Assembly (NCBI GenBank): GCA_021613335.1
Contig: JAJTWR010000021.1
Coordinates: forward strand, 2,810,001-2,874,000
Length of the DNA stretch: 64,000 bases
Direction of reading: 5' to 3'
Source: Whitmania pigra
Taxonomy: Eukaryota > Annelida > Clitellata > Hirudinida > Haemopidae
In this document: positions 21,805 through 32,964 of the stretch, in pieces
Numbering within the stretch: the first letter of the stretch is position 1
How the letters are laid out: the number at the start of each line of letters is the position of its first letter
Position numbers and translations under genes: made by a program
Notes under the pieces: generated by a model
The model's input: the letters and a program-made list of their open reading frames with translations, nothing else
What the model was told of the DNA's origin: nothing
The model's database searches: none

Positions 21805-22969
21805 ATGGATTCAAAAAATAGCCACCGCATATTGTGTCTTGTAACATTATTACTTATTATTTTGGCGACTATTTTACACATAATTTCATTTTCCACTTCT
21901 TACTGGCTCGTGTCCGACGGCGACAGTCCTTTCCAAAGGTTAGTTCCAAACATATAAATTTAATACATATTGTAAACGAGGGATCCGCAAAAACAAGTAA
22001 GTTAATTGATAAGTTTATTCAGCGACTATTCGAATTACTTATTTCCATGGATCTGAAGGATATGGTATGAGATTTTGGGATCTGATGTGGAGTTGTAGAA
22101 TGTTTTAACTTTATTTAACTTGAAGGCCAACAAAATTCTGATTATAACATATAAACATAAACTTAAATCAACAACTAATCAACTACTCTCTTAAATAATT
22201 TATCACACCAAGGGTTACAACAATACATTACATAACATGTTACAAACATATATTTTGTTAAAACAGACTGGGATTCCACGAAGCTTGCTTTGACAATTGC
22301 CATTTTCCCTACTGCCCTGGGGATACGGATATAATCTTTAATGGATGCTACGTCTGGACATTCAACGAGCTAATATTCTACAACGATCAATTTCGGGAGA
22401 TTGTGGATTGGCTACTACCACGTGAGCACTTCTGCTCAGCATACAAATCAGAAAAGATAGTTTCCAACTGACAAGTCTTGTTTATTTCAGCATGGTTCCA
22501 AACATGCAAGGCAATTTTTATTGTGACCATTGTCTTGCTAATTATGTTGTGTATATTGCTCACACTGTGTACTTGCTGGGCATGGATACAAGACCATACC
22601 ACAAAATCTCACAAAGATATATGTGCCATAACTCTAGGATACCTTACATTGTTAATCCTCACCACAACAAGTAAGAATTTACCAAACTTCCACTGGACAG
22701 ATCACTGATAGTATCATATTCTAAATATTTCAGCTCTATTGAGCATCTCAGGGCTTGCCATTTTTGGAAGCATTGCTCCTCACAGAGCATATATGCCAAT
22801 GTCCTACAAGAACCAATTTGGATTTTCATTTTGGCTTGAACTAGGTGCTTCTATTCTAATGGGACTTTGTTCATTCCTCACTTATTTGTCATCAACATCA
22901 AAGATAATATATTTTGTCAAACCCAAATATATTAATTATTCTGATGACATGGGGTCCAGCAGAATATGA
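21805..22969 (+). CDS. Claudin-like four-transmembrane protein
   Basis: Four exons: 21805-21938, 22267-22421, 22491-22670 and 22734-22969; GT-AG junctions and phases agree, giving about 234 residues. Helix 1 follows a short cytoplasmic start (CLVTLLLIILATILHIISF). The first extracellular loop has TSYWLV, then GFHEACFDNC with paired Cys and a later NGCYVW. Helix 2 follows WFQTCKA; helices 3 and 4 are LGYLTLLILTTT...GLAIFG and LGASILMGLCSFLTYL. The W, then aromatic-x2-C-x2-C pattern, in a protein of this size fits the PMP22/claudin/clarin superfamily, whose members build cell junctions or regulate channels. The canonical GLW motif is changed to LGF, so the subfamily is open. Convergent with ELP3, 64 bp away. 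Confidence 0.8.
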
Positions 22970-23033
22970 TAAGTGATTTATTAAAATAAAACAGTGCCAG
23001 CTCTAGACAATTCTATTCTTAACATGAAACTTT

Positions 23034-26000
23034 TCAAACTAGTGACTTAGTCATGTAAGGTCCTTCCAATTTGTAGCCCATTTTTCTATAATAATTGCGT
23101 GTTCCAACTCCTGCATAATTTAAATAACAAAAAATAATTTGATAAAAACCATCCTTAATTTCTTTTAAGCTACCTGATATGACTGCAATTTTTGAAGAAC
23201 CATGTTCTTCCCTGGATATTCTTTCTGCTTCTTCCATTAGTAACATTCCAAAACCCTTTCAGAGCCAGTGCAAAATAAGGTCAATTAGAAACATTTTGAG
23301 CAATGTTATGTTGAATACTGTACATTTTATAAATTAAAGTGCAATTACTTGCATTTAGCATGATATAACTAATTACACTTTGGTGGCTCTAATAAATTTT
23401 ACCTGGTGTTGGAATTTAGATGGATCTCTGGCATTCACAGGCACAACACTGCCATAAACATGTAATTCTCTCACAATAGAACAACCCCCTCTCAATTCAG
23501 GTCTGTGCGTATTTAAGGAACATTTCCTTAATCTCAACAGTCCAATAAGTATATCTTGTGCTGGATCTTCATATGATAGGAAAGTTTCCCAGCCACCATT
23601 AGCAACATAATCTCTTCTAATTAATTCCACCTAGAAAACATTAAAAATGGCTTTATTAAAATTTAGTTTCAGAGTAAGCAATACATAAATAAAGTTCAAA
23701 TACATAAGGTAGTTAATCCTAAGAATGTTTTATAGTAAACCCTTATTGGTTAAGGTTGCCATGCAAATTGGTAGAATGGGTAACAACAGTCATTATGCGT
23801 CATGTTCGCAACCCAGCCTGCGCTGCCAGGGTATGCACTTGGATAGGGATGTTACATAAATGGTGGATTGATTAAAAAGTGCCTTCACATCCTACCCAGA
23901 TACACAAGGCACTCAACAAATCAGATAAATAGAAATAATATAATGGCTTTACACAGCACCTAGACCCAAAAGATAAAATTCTTAGAAACAGAATTTAGAA
24001 ACTTATAAAATATATTAAATATAATATTTGATTTATATTATTGCAGAATCTTTAAAATATTTAAAACCTATTATTTTTGGCAATCTTAATAATAAGCAAA
24101 CCTCATATGGTCTGAGTTTACTATGAATTTCTTGGATGCCAACTTCCCTGGTTCTAATATCTCTACACTTTGTGCCAAAGTCTTCCATTCTTGCAAGTGC
24201 TAATTCTCGTAAATTTCCATGTTCTACCCCAGAGCTCACTAGGGGCATAGGAATATCCCTAAAGAAATTGGCTCAGTAATAACATTATGTTTGAATACAA
24301 ATTAGTCAACATCCGATACAATACTTTACCAAATATTTTTTTTATGAAATACCCAAGACTATATTGGCTATGTAAAGATACACAATCATTAGAAAATTTA
24401 TGAAACCTTTGAACTCTATAAACTCTTGTCCAAGGAGGAACCAAAGCAAGTATGCGAGCAACCAGATCTACAAGCGTGCTTGGAGCATAGCTCTGATATC
24501 TTCCAGTTTTCCACAACTCATACAACCCTTGTAAAGCATACTTATATATTCAATATCAAGAACTTCATAACATATTCCCAAAATTTGTGTTTTTATAAAC
24601 TAAAATATACACATTTATATGTTGCTGTACTCGGCCATGAGTTCCAAAAAATTTATGTTTAATCATAAAATCTATATTTAGCATAGTGCGTTTGTATTAA
24701 CACCCAAAAGATGGCATTTAAAAAAATACATGTTTTTATCTGCCGACATCAACATAAAATCTATATAAAAACATGCATATATTCAAACACAAGGTTTCAA
24801 AATTTCAAAGCAATCAGCGAAGAACTTTCAGGTATTATATATTTTGAACAAATATCTACATTTTTATTTATATAAGATGTACACAAATTTAAAACTGCAG
24901 AGATTCTTTTTGTAACCATCAGCTTGCAGCATTTTAACTTTTTTTTTATAAATTATCCATGTTTTTGAGGGATTATATATGCCCGTGTAAATAAATCCAA
25001 AGTATATTGAGCAAACTAGAACAATTCTGGATAAAAGGATGACAATGCATGTCCAAGATGGCATAATTAAAAAGCACCTCAAAACTCAGATTCACATCAA
25101 ACTTCATGATATTTATACATATATTATATAAATATTAGACAAGTGCATATCCAAATTTGAGTTTGCTGACTATAATCCATTCATAAATTGTCATAAAAAT
25201 TAATAGTGCTTATAAACATACGCTGACCACACTATCCATCAGAGCTTGTTTGAATAAATAAACAGTGCCAGATTATCTTAATTTACGATCAAATGCTCAT
25301 ACATGTGAAAATTGATGTAGTAATAATGATAAAGAATACAATTTGAAGCAAAAATTAAATGCAATTAAACCTGTTCCCCTGATAACCAAAGTTGGATATA
25401 ATTTCATTCCATCTGGTCGAAATGATGGATTCTCAAAAAATTCCTTAAGGAATATAATTAGAAAATAAATATCATAACCACAAACAACATTCTTTTGCTA
25501 TTAAATGTAACTTAAGCTAACCATGAATTGGTCAACATCTCGTTCAATCCCAACATTAGGTAGATCTGGCATCATGTGAGAAACTACTTTAAATCCAGCA
25601 TCTTTCGCCATTTGGAAAGATTCTGTCACAGATTTTACAGTATGCCCTCTGAGTATCATAAAAACTTTATAATGTCTTTAGAAATTTGAATAAAAGAGTT
25701 AAGCATATATTACCTGTTGGTGTCCCTTGCCACATCTTCATAAACACTTTGAACTCCTATTTCAAGCCTTGTACATCCATATTCCAGCATATCTCTGAAA
25801 ATATCGAATAAAAAATTTTAGTGATACATTATAACTACAAAAAGAGCTTGTCAATTAATTTTGGCAAGACCACTGTTCCCCTCCAAAGGAATTGTTGAGC
25901 AGATCAATCTATACCCAATACAAGCTCAATGAGAGTGTTAGAACAAATGTTGTGACAACCCAAACTGCTTCAGTTTAGATGGTGGAACAGTCAATGGAGT

Positions 26001-27648
26001 TCCAACAAAAATAAGCAAAGCTAATTCAAAAGAGAGAGATACCATCTCAAGCCTAAACAGAAACGCCTAAAGTTTCAAGGTTTGTTTTGGAACCTTTAAA
26101 ATGTTTCATAACACAGCAAATTAAAGATGAGGCCTACTTGTAAAGCAATACAGCATAATGCCCATTTAATATAATTATAAAAATAATTTTAAAACATAAA
26201 AATATATAACACTTGTAAAACATTTTACCAAACTTACGACAAATGCTTCTTAAGACAATAATCAGGTCTTGTTTCAATGGTTATACCTATACACTTTGTA
26301 TTGCTCCTCTCAGAATATCTGAAAGAGGAGAAATGACAATCAAGCATTTTCATTATGAGTTAAAATTCAAAACCACCTTATAGCTTCTGTCACTGAAGAG
26401 CTGTGATGACCAGATAATGCATCATGCAAGTTTCTAATGAAATAATCTCTATATTCTTCTGGAAGTGACATGAATGTTCCACCCATAACTATAAACTCAA
26501 CCTTATCTATGCTGTGACCCAATTGTTTTAACTACAAAATCAACACCCAATTTAATGTGCAATAACTAATAAATATATATATATATATACACACTTGTTC
26601 AAGTCTATGTCTTGTCTGAAGATAAGGATCATATCTTGCTCTTATAGCTCTCATTGAAGTTGGCTGCAAGAATTCTGTCTTATTAATATTCTTAGGATGT
26701 CTTATTTAAAAAATAAATGAATTACCTCATAGCCAGTATATGACTGTGTGCTGTATTCAAAGTCAGAATCAGGACCACCAGGGCAGTACCTGCAAAAAAT
26801 AAATTTGTGTGTGGGAGAAAAACCAAAGTATCTCAACTTAAAATATAAAATTATACTAACACACAAATGTTGCCTGTCATTGATATATGAGGGCAACGGT
26901 GTGGTTTGCACATGACCGCTACAACTGCTATCTGAAAAACACATAATTTAAAGCCATGTGACCTCTGCTTGGTTTTTATTGTATGTTATAAATTTGAAAA
27001 TGATAAAGCATACCCCACTAGCTGTTCTAATTGGCTTAGCTTTGAGCTTTGGTAGTAGAACCTAACAATAATCAAATAAGCATGCTAAGTAATTATATAT
27101 TTTTATCACTTTGTATACCAACATTTCGATATTCTATTGGAACAGCTCCAATAATATCTACCAGACGGGGTTGACTTGACAGACCATGCTTACTTGATAT
27201 TTGAGTTTTGATTCTACAAAATTAACTTATGCCACTACCAATTCCTTCAAAAAAGAAAGATAAAAATACATTACTTATTTAGGTTAACATCTTTACCACT
27301 TTCATGGGCTTTTATCAAATGTTTTACAATTTCAGATACTGTGATCATCATCCTTTCCTCTTTAGATTTACCATCACGACCTGAAAAAACACTGCATGGT
27401 ATTTATTAATAAAACATGTAGTTAAACAATTTGTTGCATTAAAGAGATCTCTTTAAAAATGTAGCTACCAAGATTTGGCCAGCTACCAGTATATGCAATC
27501 TTTATCTTTTGCCTTTATCATAATCGATTGGATGTAGCTATGCAATTAGATTAGATTTCGAAATCACAGCATTAGTAAAAGTGTAAAATAAGATTAGCAA
27601 AATAAAAAGAAAATCATAAGCCCGACCGTTAAGCATCCCACGGACCAT
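23034..27648 (-). CDS. ELP3: Elongator complex catalytic subunit ELP3
   Basis: Seventeen exons: 27627-27648, 27275-27380, 27123-27213, 27014-27061, 26861-26931, 26726-26789, 26595-26663, 26377-26531, 26238-26318, 25714-25794, 25522-25648, 25371-25443, 24407-24527, 24102-24258, 23403-23630, 23174-23255, 23034-23110. Phases agree throughout, giving 550 residues without a stop; the usual length is about 547. ELP3 is the radical-SAM/acetyltransferase subunit of Elongator, which makes wobble-uridine cm5 modifications on tRNA. The iron-sulfur/SAM region shows [11 protein letters not shown] and [17 protein letters not shown]. Then come [18 protein letters not shown] and [11 protein letters not shown], and [19 protein letters not shown]. 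The C-terminal acetyltransferase domain has VHYGS-type [21 protein letters not shown] and [11 protein letters not shown]. The first exon (ATG at 27648) is the least certain. Internal introns are short apart from those near 23.7, 24.5 and 25.8 kb. Confidence 0.96.
23740..23905 (+). repeat. tRNA-derived SINE (family A) in an ELP3 intron
   Basis: A box-A-like segment near 23764-23780 and a B-box-like TGTTCGCAACCC (23803-23814) are followed by a body ending in AAAAAGTGCC. The same order of blocks is found on the minus strand at 36810-36985 and in pieces at 16.0 and 43.1 kb. It is therefore a dispersed Pol III-type short element, not a tRNA gene; no cloverleaf can be drawn. Confidence 0.6.
24528..25370. 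other. Largest ELP3 intron, AT-rich
   Basis: No coding signal on either strand beyond chance ORFs, and no transposon end recognised. The intron is bounded by the exon 25371-25443 donor and the exon 24407-24527 acceptor. Confidence 0.6.
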
Positions 27649-28004
27649 TTTTCTAGAACGATAATAAAAATAGTTGTTTATATGAATTAGATATTAAATA
27701 CTGACTACCGCCCAAAAACTTTAGAAATAATACAATTTTACGTTTCTAATCTACAAGTATACAATTTGATTTGATATTAATTTTTTTATTTAATATTTAA
27801 TAACAAATTTGCAATTTTCAATAATCATAACTTGTTTGTGCTGACAAGTAATCATTCCACTTAAAGAATAAGTTTATTACTTTTCTGGAGAAGAGATGGG
27901 CAATAATAACTCTAGGTCAAGTGCAACTAAAAATAGTCCACAATATTCATGCGGACAACACATATATTTACTAAAATTTACTTCTTTGTTAATGTTAATC
28001 CTAC
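27649..28004. promoter_or_regulatory. Upstream region of ELP3
   Basis: About 360 bases separate the proposed ELP3 start from the Smoothened-like fragment, which runs in the same direction. The stretch is AT-rich and no promoter element can be named. The ELP3 promoter should lie here if exon 1 is placed correctly. Confidence 0.35.
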
Positions 28005-28394
28005 CTTTTATTAAAAATGCTACTCCAGTTATCCATGATACAACCACAGGCATCAGGATGAACTCTAGAATGGTAATTCTCAGACCCATCAAAGCATATC
28101 CCATTAAAAGTGTTTCCATCAATCTTCCAAATGTAAAAGCCACTAAACCAAACATTTAAAAAAAAGTAAAAAAACATCAACATACCTCTGCTAAAGCAAG
28201 ACACAGAACTGTTAACACAATGGACAAAACCCAAACACCCATGTGAAAATACACTTTCTTTTTTTACTTGACCTCTTGAAGTTTCAAAAGCAACTTTCCA
28301 AGTATATGTCAAAACTACAAGCCAAGCTACTGATGCCAAGGTAAAGAAATAAATGATAATGAAAACTATAATGCAGAGAGGCGACACATACGAT
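28005..28394 (-). pseudogene. Smoothened-like receptor, two-exon fragment with two frameshifts
   Basis: Exon A is 28186-28394 and exon B 28005-28123, joined in phase at GCAGAG/ATTGATGG. The text covers transmembrane helices 3-5 of a Frizzled/Smoothened-class receptor: FTLASVAWLVVLTYTW, KKVYFHMGVWVLSIVLT, LALAE joined to IDGNTFNGICFDGSENYH, then ILMPVVVSWITGVAFLIKG. The (V/I)DG-N-x3-GIC pattern is Smoothened rather than Frizzled. One frame change is at a run of seven T's (28259-28265, plus strand), the other near 28060; each needs one base removed. No cysteine-rich domain, other helices or C-terminal tail were found. The fragment ends 360 bp from ELP3, so downstream exons cannot lie in the normal place unless they interleave with ELP3. 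A dead partial duplicate is likeliest; sequence error in a real gene is possible. Confidence 0.72.
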
Positions 28395-28745
28395 CTGAAA
28401 ATGAAAGTACTTGGGAAGTATTTAAATTATTTAAATATGTCCAATGCTCCTTACAAAAACAACACATAAAAAAAAATACAGTAAAACTGTGAATAGGAAT
28501 ATTTTAATTAAGCAGCAAAAACTGCTCTATGTCAAGGTCCCTAAACTTTGATTTCCAGATCTTATACTGAATCATGGATAAATCAAATGATGTCTTCTAA
28601 GAAAGGCATGGTGAATTTGCATAGATTAATTGCTCAGATATTAATATTAATATTCCAGGCTTGGTTGGAAATTATCATAGTTGTCAGGCTTGACAGTGCT
28701 TTCTATATGCTCAGCTTAATATACACATGTATATTAATATATACA
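28395..28745. other. Spacer, no feature seen
   Basis: AT-rich sequence between the Smoothened-like fragment and the HERO-like copy. No coding or repeat signal recognised. Confidence 0.4.
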
Positions 28746-30252
28746 TCTTCGTTCCCTGGTGGTAGAGTATGAGGTCTCTAAAATAAGGACGCAGTGGATG
28801 TTGAATAACTCTGCGGACATCAGGATCCGCGAAGTTAGGCCACTGCTAAGAACTAAAAGGAAGTTCTCAGCACAGGATGAAATCGATAAGTCAGTTGCGG
28901 AACTGACGTTCGAAGAAATGCGAGGTCCTATTCAGTCGGGTCGTCAGGCTGTTGGGTGGAACCACTTTGCAAAATGGTCTGAGTCTTGCCCTGCGATTAG
29001 GGCAAGGCTTATTATTCAGGAGAGGAGGAGAGATTTAGAAAAAGATCGAGTCATTAAGGCGGTGCAGCAGGCACAGCAGGGTCGATGGACCGCGTGGGAA
29101 GACGTGGTTCAGCATTCCATCGGTTGGAACGAGACATTCTCCATATCGTCTGGCCTTTCTGATAAGATCGATATATGACCAACTTCCCTCTAAGGACCAT
29201 TTGCGAAGATGGGGTTTGACGGAAGACTGTAAATGTGAGCTCTGCGGCGGCTTCGAGACACTTCATCATGTGCTCTCAAGTTGCGCACATGCCCTTTACA
29301 ATGGTCGGTACACGTGGCGACACAATAAGGTCCAAAAGGAAGTGGTAGAAGCTACCAAAACGGCGGTAGCTAAAGCAAATTCTCGCAAGATTGCATAGCA
29401 GCGAGAAGGGTTTTTACTACCCTGTAAGAAAAATAGACTCCCTCCGAGGAGAAACATTCTTGCAGAAGCTAATGATTGGACTGTCGCAGCCGACCTGGAA
29501 GGTTTGAGACAATATCCCCAGCTGCTTAGGAATAGCGGCAGGAGGCCGGATGTTGTTCTCGCTTCGTCGTCGTCAGGCGCTCTCATTTTGATAGAGTTGA
29601 CTGTCCCGTGGGAAGATAGGATTGAAGCAAGTAATGTGCTGAAAGAAGAGAAATACTCTGAGCTAGCGAAATATCTAGAGGTCAGCGGGTTTCGAGTAAC
29701 GCTAATGCCCATTGAAGTTGGGGCGAGAGGTTTGGTTGGTAAGTCAGCCTACACGTTCCTCACTAAAATAGGTTTATCGAGCCGGGAAAGAACTAGGGCT
29801 ATGATAAAAATGTCGGAGGCTGCAGAGGCAGCATCGTGTTGGATTTGGGATATGAGAGGTCGTAAGCGTTGCTAAGAATAGAGATCGAGGTTTGGTTGTT
29901 GAGTTGTTGACGCGCGCATTCGCAAATGACGTAAAAACACGATTGAGCGTTTGAGGCAATATATGCGCGCGTCCGGTGAGCGTATATTTCTAAGTGACGG
30001 CGGCCGCTTCAAAGAAATTATAACGCTCACTTTGCATTATATGAGCAATTTCATCGATCATCATATAACGTGCGGTGCATTACGATGAAGTCGGATAGGT
30101 AGGGTTTCCACCGACAGGGACACCCGCCTGATCAACGGGTATGTGGCCCACCCCTCGAAAACGTCAGGAGTTTGGGCCGAAACGTTTGATGACGGGGGCA
30201 CTCCTCTGATGATTCTCTGCCGGTTAGCTCCGCGGTAGGAGTTTCTAAGTTC
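28746..30252 (+). mobile_element. HERO/R2-like non-LTR retrotransposon, 5'-truncated copy B
   Basis: The copy begins within the thumb region after the reverse transcriptase (EYEVSKIRTQWMLNNSADIR) and runs to the family's 3' end. It holds the linker zinc knuckle ([21 protein letters not shown]2CX7HX4C) and the restriction-like endonuclease (RRPDVVLASSSSGALILIEL, then PWED). Lesions: an 11-bp deletion near 29134 that shifts the frame, and a stop at 29396-29398. The 3' untranslated region (29875-30252) is close to those of the copies at 47.3 and 54 kb, though it lacks part of their AT-rich middle. 5' truncation is typical of target-primed reverse transcription. Confidence 0.9.
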
Positions 30253-30984
30253 TTCGGCAGTGTTCGGCAGCGGTGAGGGGGGGATCCGGGTTTTCGCAAA
30301 ATTTGAGTCTCGTAAACATAGAAATTATATAAATGATACATATTTCGAAAGGGGAGATAATGACCTTTCTGAATATTATAAAATTATTAAATTTACTAAA
30401 TTTTATTATCATAAAAATGGCTTGCAAAAATTAATTTATCATAAACATTTTAACATAGAAATCTATTGTTGTTTATATCATCTTGGAGGGCTAATAAATA
30501 TCTTCAAAATGACATATACTATCGCACAATTCCATGTACCAAAGTTGAGATATCACGCCTCAAAGTTTTACAGACCACCGAATCACTGCGGTTATATCTT
30601 GTGGCTTAAGTGACTTGTAAAGCATGGAATTGCTACGATATCTATGTAGCACTGTAGTGCTGACATTTATCTTCAAAATGACATATAAAGATATTCAATT
30701 GCTCGCTTTTGATATCCCACTTCAATGCATCATGAATGATGACCGCCCAAGCAATTCATAGGGTTTCCGACGTCGCCAGGTAGACCATATGGGCTGCATG
30801 GAAACCTATTATAGCATATATCATCTTGTAGGGCTAGTAAATATCTTCAAAATGAAATATACCATGGCACAATTCCATGTACCAAAGTTGAGATATCGTG
30901 CCTCAAAGTTTTACATACGACCGAACCACTGCGGTTATATCTCGTAGCATAGCTATTTCGTTCTTTTCGTTGTGGATACCCGTC
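30253..30984. repeat. Pair of long direct repeats (about 130 bp)
   Basis: The segments 30479-30609 and 30822-30953 are near-copies of each other (shared AATATCTTCAAAATGA, ACAATTCCATGTACCAAAG, CTGCGGTTATATCT). They are about 343 bp apart. A weaker third relative starts near 30660. No ORF of note. They lie between the HERO 3' end and the Gypsy fragment and may be pieces of an unrecognised repeat family. Confidence 0.7.
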
Positions 30985-32476
30985 TCGCATTCGTTCAGAC
31001 GCTTCTGACGATGCAGCTGGAGCGGTCCTGGAACAGGTGCAAGGTGGCCTCACTACACCGGTGGCGTTTTTCTCCAAGAAGTTCAGCCCGACGGAGACGC
31101 GGTACAGCACGTTCGGCAGGGAACTGTTGGCGATGTACCTGGCCATGAAGCACTTCCAGCACCTATTGGAAAGTCGTCAATTTACAATCTTCACGGACGA
31201 CAGGCCGCTCACACTTGCTTACAAGAGCGGATCCAGTCGGTACTCCCCCAGGGAAATACGGCATCTGGATTTCCTCAGTCAGTTTGCAGCTGACATCAGG
31301 CACATCAAAAGAGACCAGAATGTCGTGGAAGATGCCTTGTCGCGCACCGATGTCAACGCCGTCACAACCATCGATCTGCAAGAGATAGCCGCACACCAAG
31401 CTGCAGAGACCCAGCTCCAGATCGACATGCCATCCCTGGAGATCATTGAGGTCCAACTACCATCCAGCCATGGCAACATCTTCGTCGACGTCTCAACAGG
31501 AGTGCACAGACCGCTCGTCCCAGAGAAGCTGCGTCACAAGGTATTTCTGAGCCTACACTCCTTATCACACCCAGGTGCCCGTGCAACGTCAAAACTGGTG
31601 AGGCAACGTTTCGTTTGGCCGAACATGGACAAGGACATCAGAGCGTGGTGCCGAGAGTGTCTAGCGTGCCAGAAGAGCAAGATCCACCGACACACTACGA
31701 CGTCACCAGCAGCATTCCCTCTGCCAAGCTGCCGCTTCCAGCACATCCATCTGGACCTAGTGGGACCACTTCCGTCATCGGAGGGACACACACACATCCT
31801 CACATGCGTGGATCGATTCACAAGATGGCCCATGGCTATACCCCTGAGCGACACCTCAACGGAAGCCATCATCAAGAGTTTCTTGCTCTCATCGATTTCC
31901 AACTTTGGGGTGCCGGAAACCATCACCACTGACAGGGGTAGCCAATTTTCCTCACATATGTTTCATCAGTTGTTAGGCATCCGCCACGTAAAAACGCCAT
32001 ACCATCCTGCTGCTAACGGAATGGTGGAACGTTTCCACCGTCAACTCAAGGCAGCACAGAACGCCACCAACACCTGGACGGATCTCCTACCTATGGCTCT
32101 TCTGGGGATCCGGGCAACCGTCAAAGAAGACCTTCAATGCTCTCCAGCCGAGTTGGTCTACGGGACGGCGTTGAGATTACCAAGAGAGTTTTCACCAGCA
32201 AGCGGCTCCAACCCGCCGATTGGACAGTCAGGCTTCGTGGATCGTCTGAGGAAGCAAATGCAGGGTCTCAGGCCGCAACATCGACAGGTTGAAACCCGCA
32301 ATTCTGCCCCAGACTTTAGTTCCGCCCACAGCTAACCCATCCCCAGCTATCAACCCAGCAACATCACTGGCTCAACCTCAAAAACGCTCCGGACGAAGAG
32401 TTCACTGGCCCAAGAAACTCGAGGACTACGAGCCCTGACTTTTCGTTCGCCAGCTTGCTCTCTGGTGGGGGAGTAT
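30985..32476 (+). pseudogene. Ty3/Gypsy polyprotein fragment: RNase H and integrase
   Basis: An open frame to 32335 starts inside the RNase H domain (DASDDAAGAVLEQ, then FGRELLAMYLAMKHF and FTDDRPL). It continues through the integrase zinc-binding region (HSLSHPGA with CRECLACQ) and the catalytic core (HLDLVGPLP, TDRGSQFSS, NGMVERFHRQLK). Gag, protease and reverse transcriptase are absent. The end of the integrase is followed by further retroelement-like text in shifted frame and a purine-rich tract. It is a 5'-truncated LTR retrotransposon with no envelope gene in view. Confidence 0.92.
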
Positions 32477-32670
32477 TGTTGGACACAGGAACTTTGTCCC
32501 ACTTGCACAATTAGAGACGCGAGCTCCGAGCGCTATGTTTCATGAACTTAACGCGATATTATTCCTTCTCAACTCGAGTCAACAATTCATCTGTTCAACA
32601 TTTATTCTTCTGATTGTCTTTGTATATACAGTTACACTACACTGTACAAACTTTATTTCGTATTCCTTAA
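32464..32670 (+). mobile_element. Polypurine tract and start of the Gypsy 3' LTR
   Basis: GGTGGGGGAGTAT (32464-32476) fits a polypurine tract, directly followed by TGTTGGACACAGG at 32477, the expected TG start of a 3' LTR. The LTR end is not certain; a CA-ending stretch near 32650-32665 is a candidate. No 5' LTR lies in the window. Confidence 0.65.
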
Positions 32671-32964
32671 AAACTGAAACGTTAAAAGCAGCACACAAAT
32701 CATTCAGTTTGTCAATGATAGACATAGTCGTATAAGGAATTCCATCTGGTTTGGTATGGACACATCGGTTTTGAGTTCATGATACCCGTAAATGCTTCAG
32801 GAAATTAAATGTTACATTCCAAACTTCCACTCAAAAACTTGTTAGTCAAACAAAGTATTTCGCCTTTATAGAGCCATTTTGGTTTTGAACTATAGCAAAA
32901 AATAGGAAGACGTTTGAGAACATCTCTTTCGCTCATTTTTTGACCAAAAAAGTAGGAACTAGAC
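32671..32964. other. Spacer between Gypsy LTR and hAT element
   Basis: No coding or repeat signal recognised in this stretch of just under 300 bases. Confidence 0.4.
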
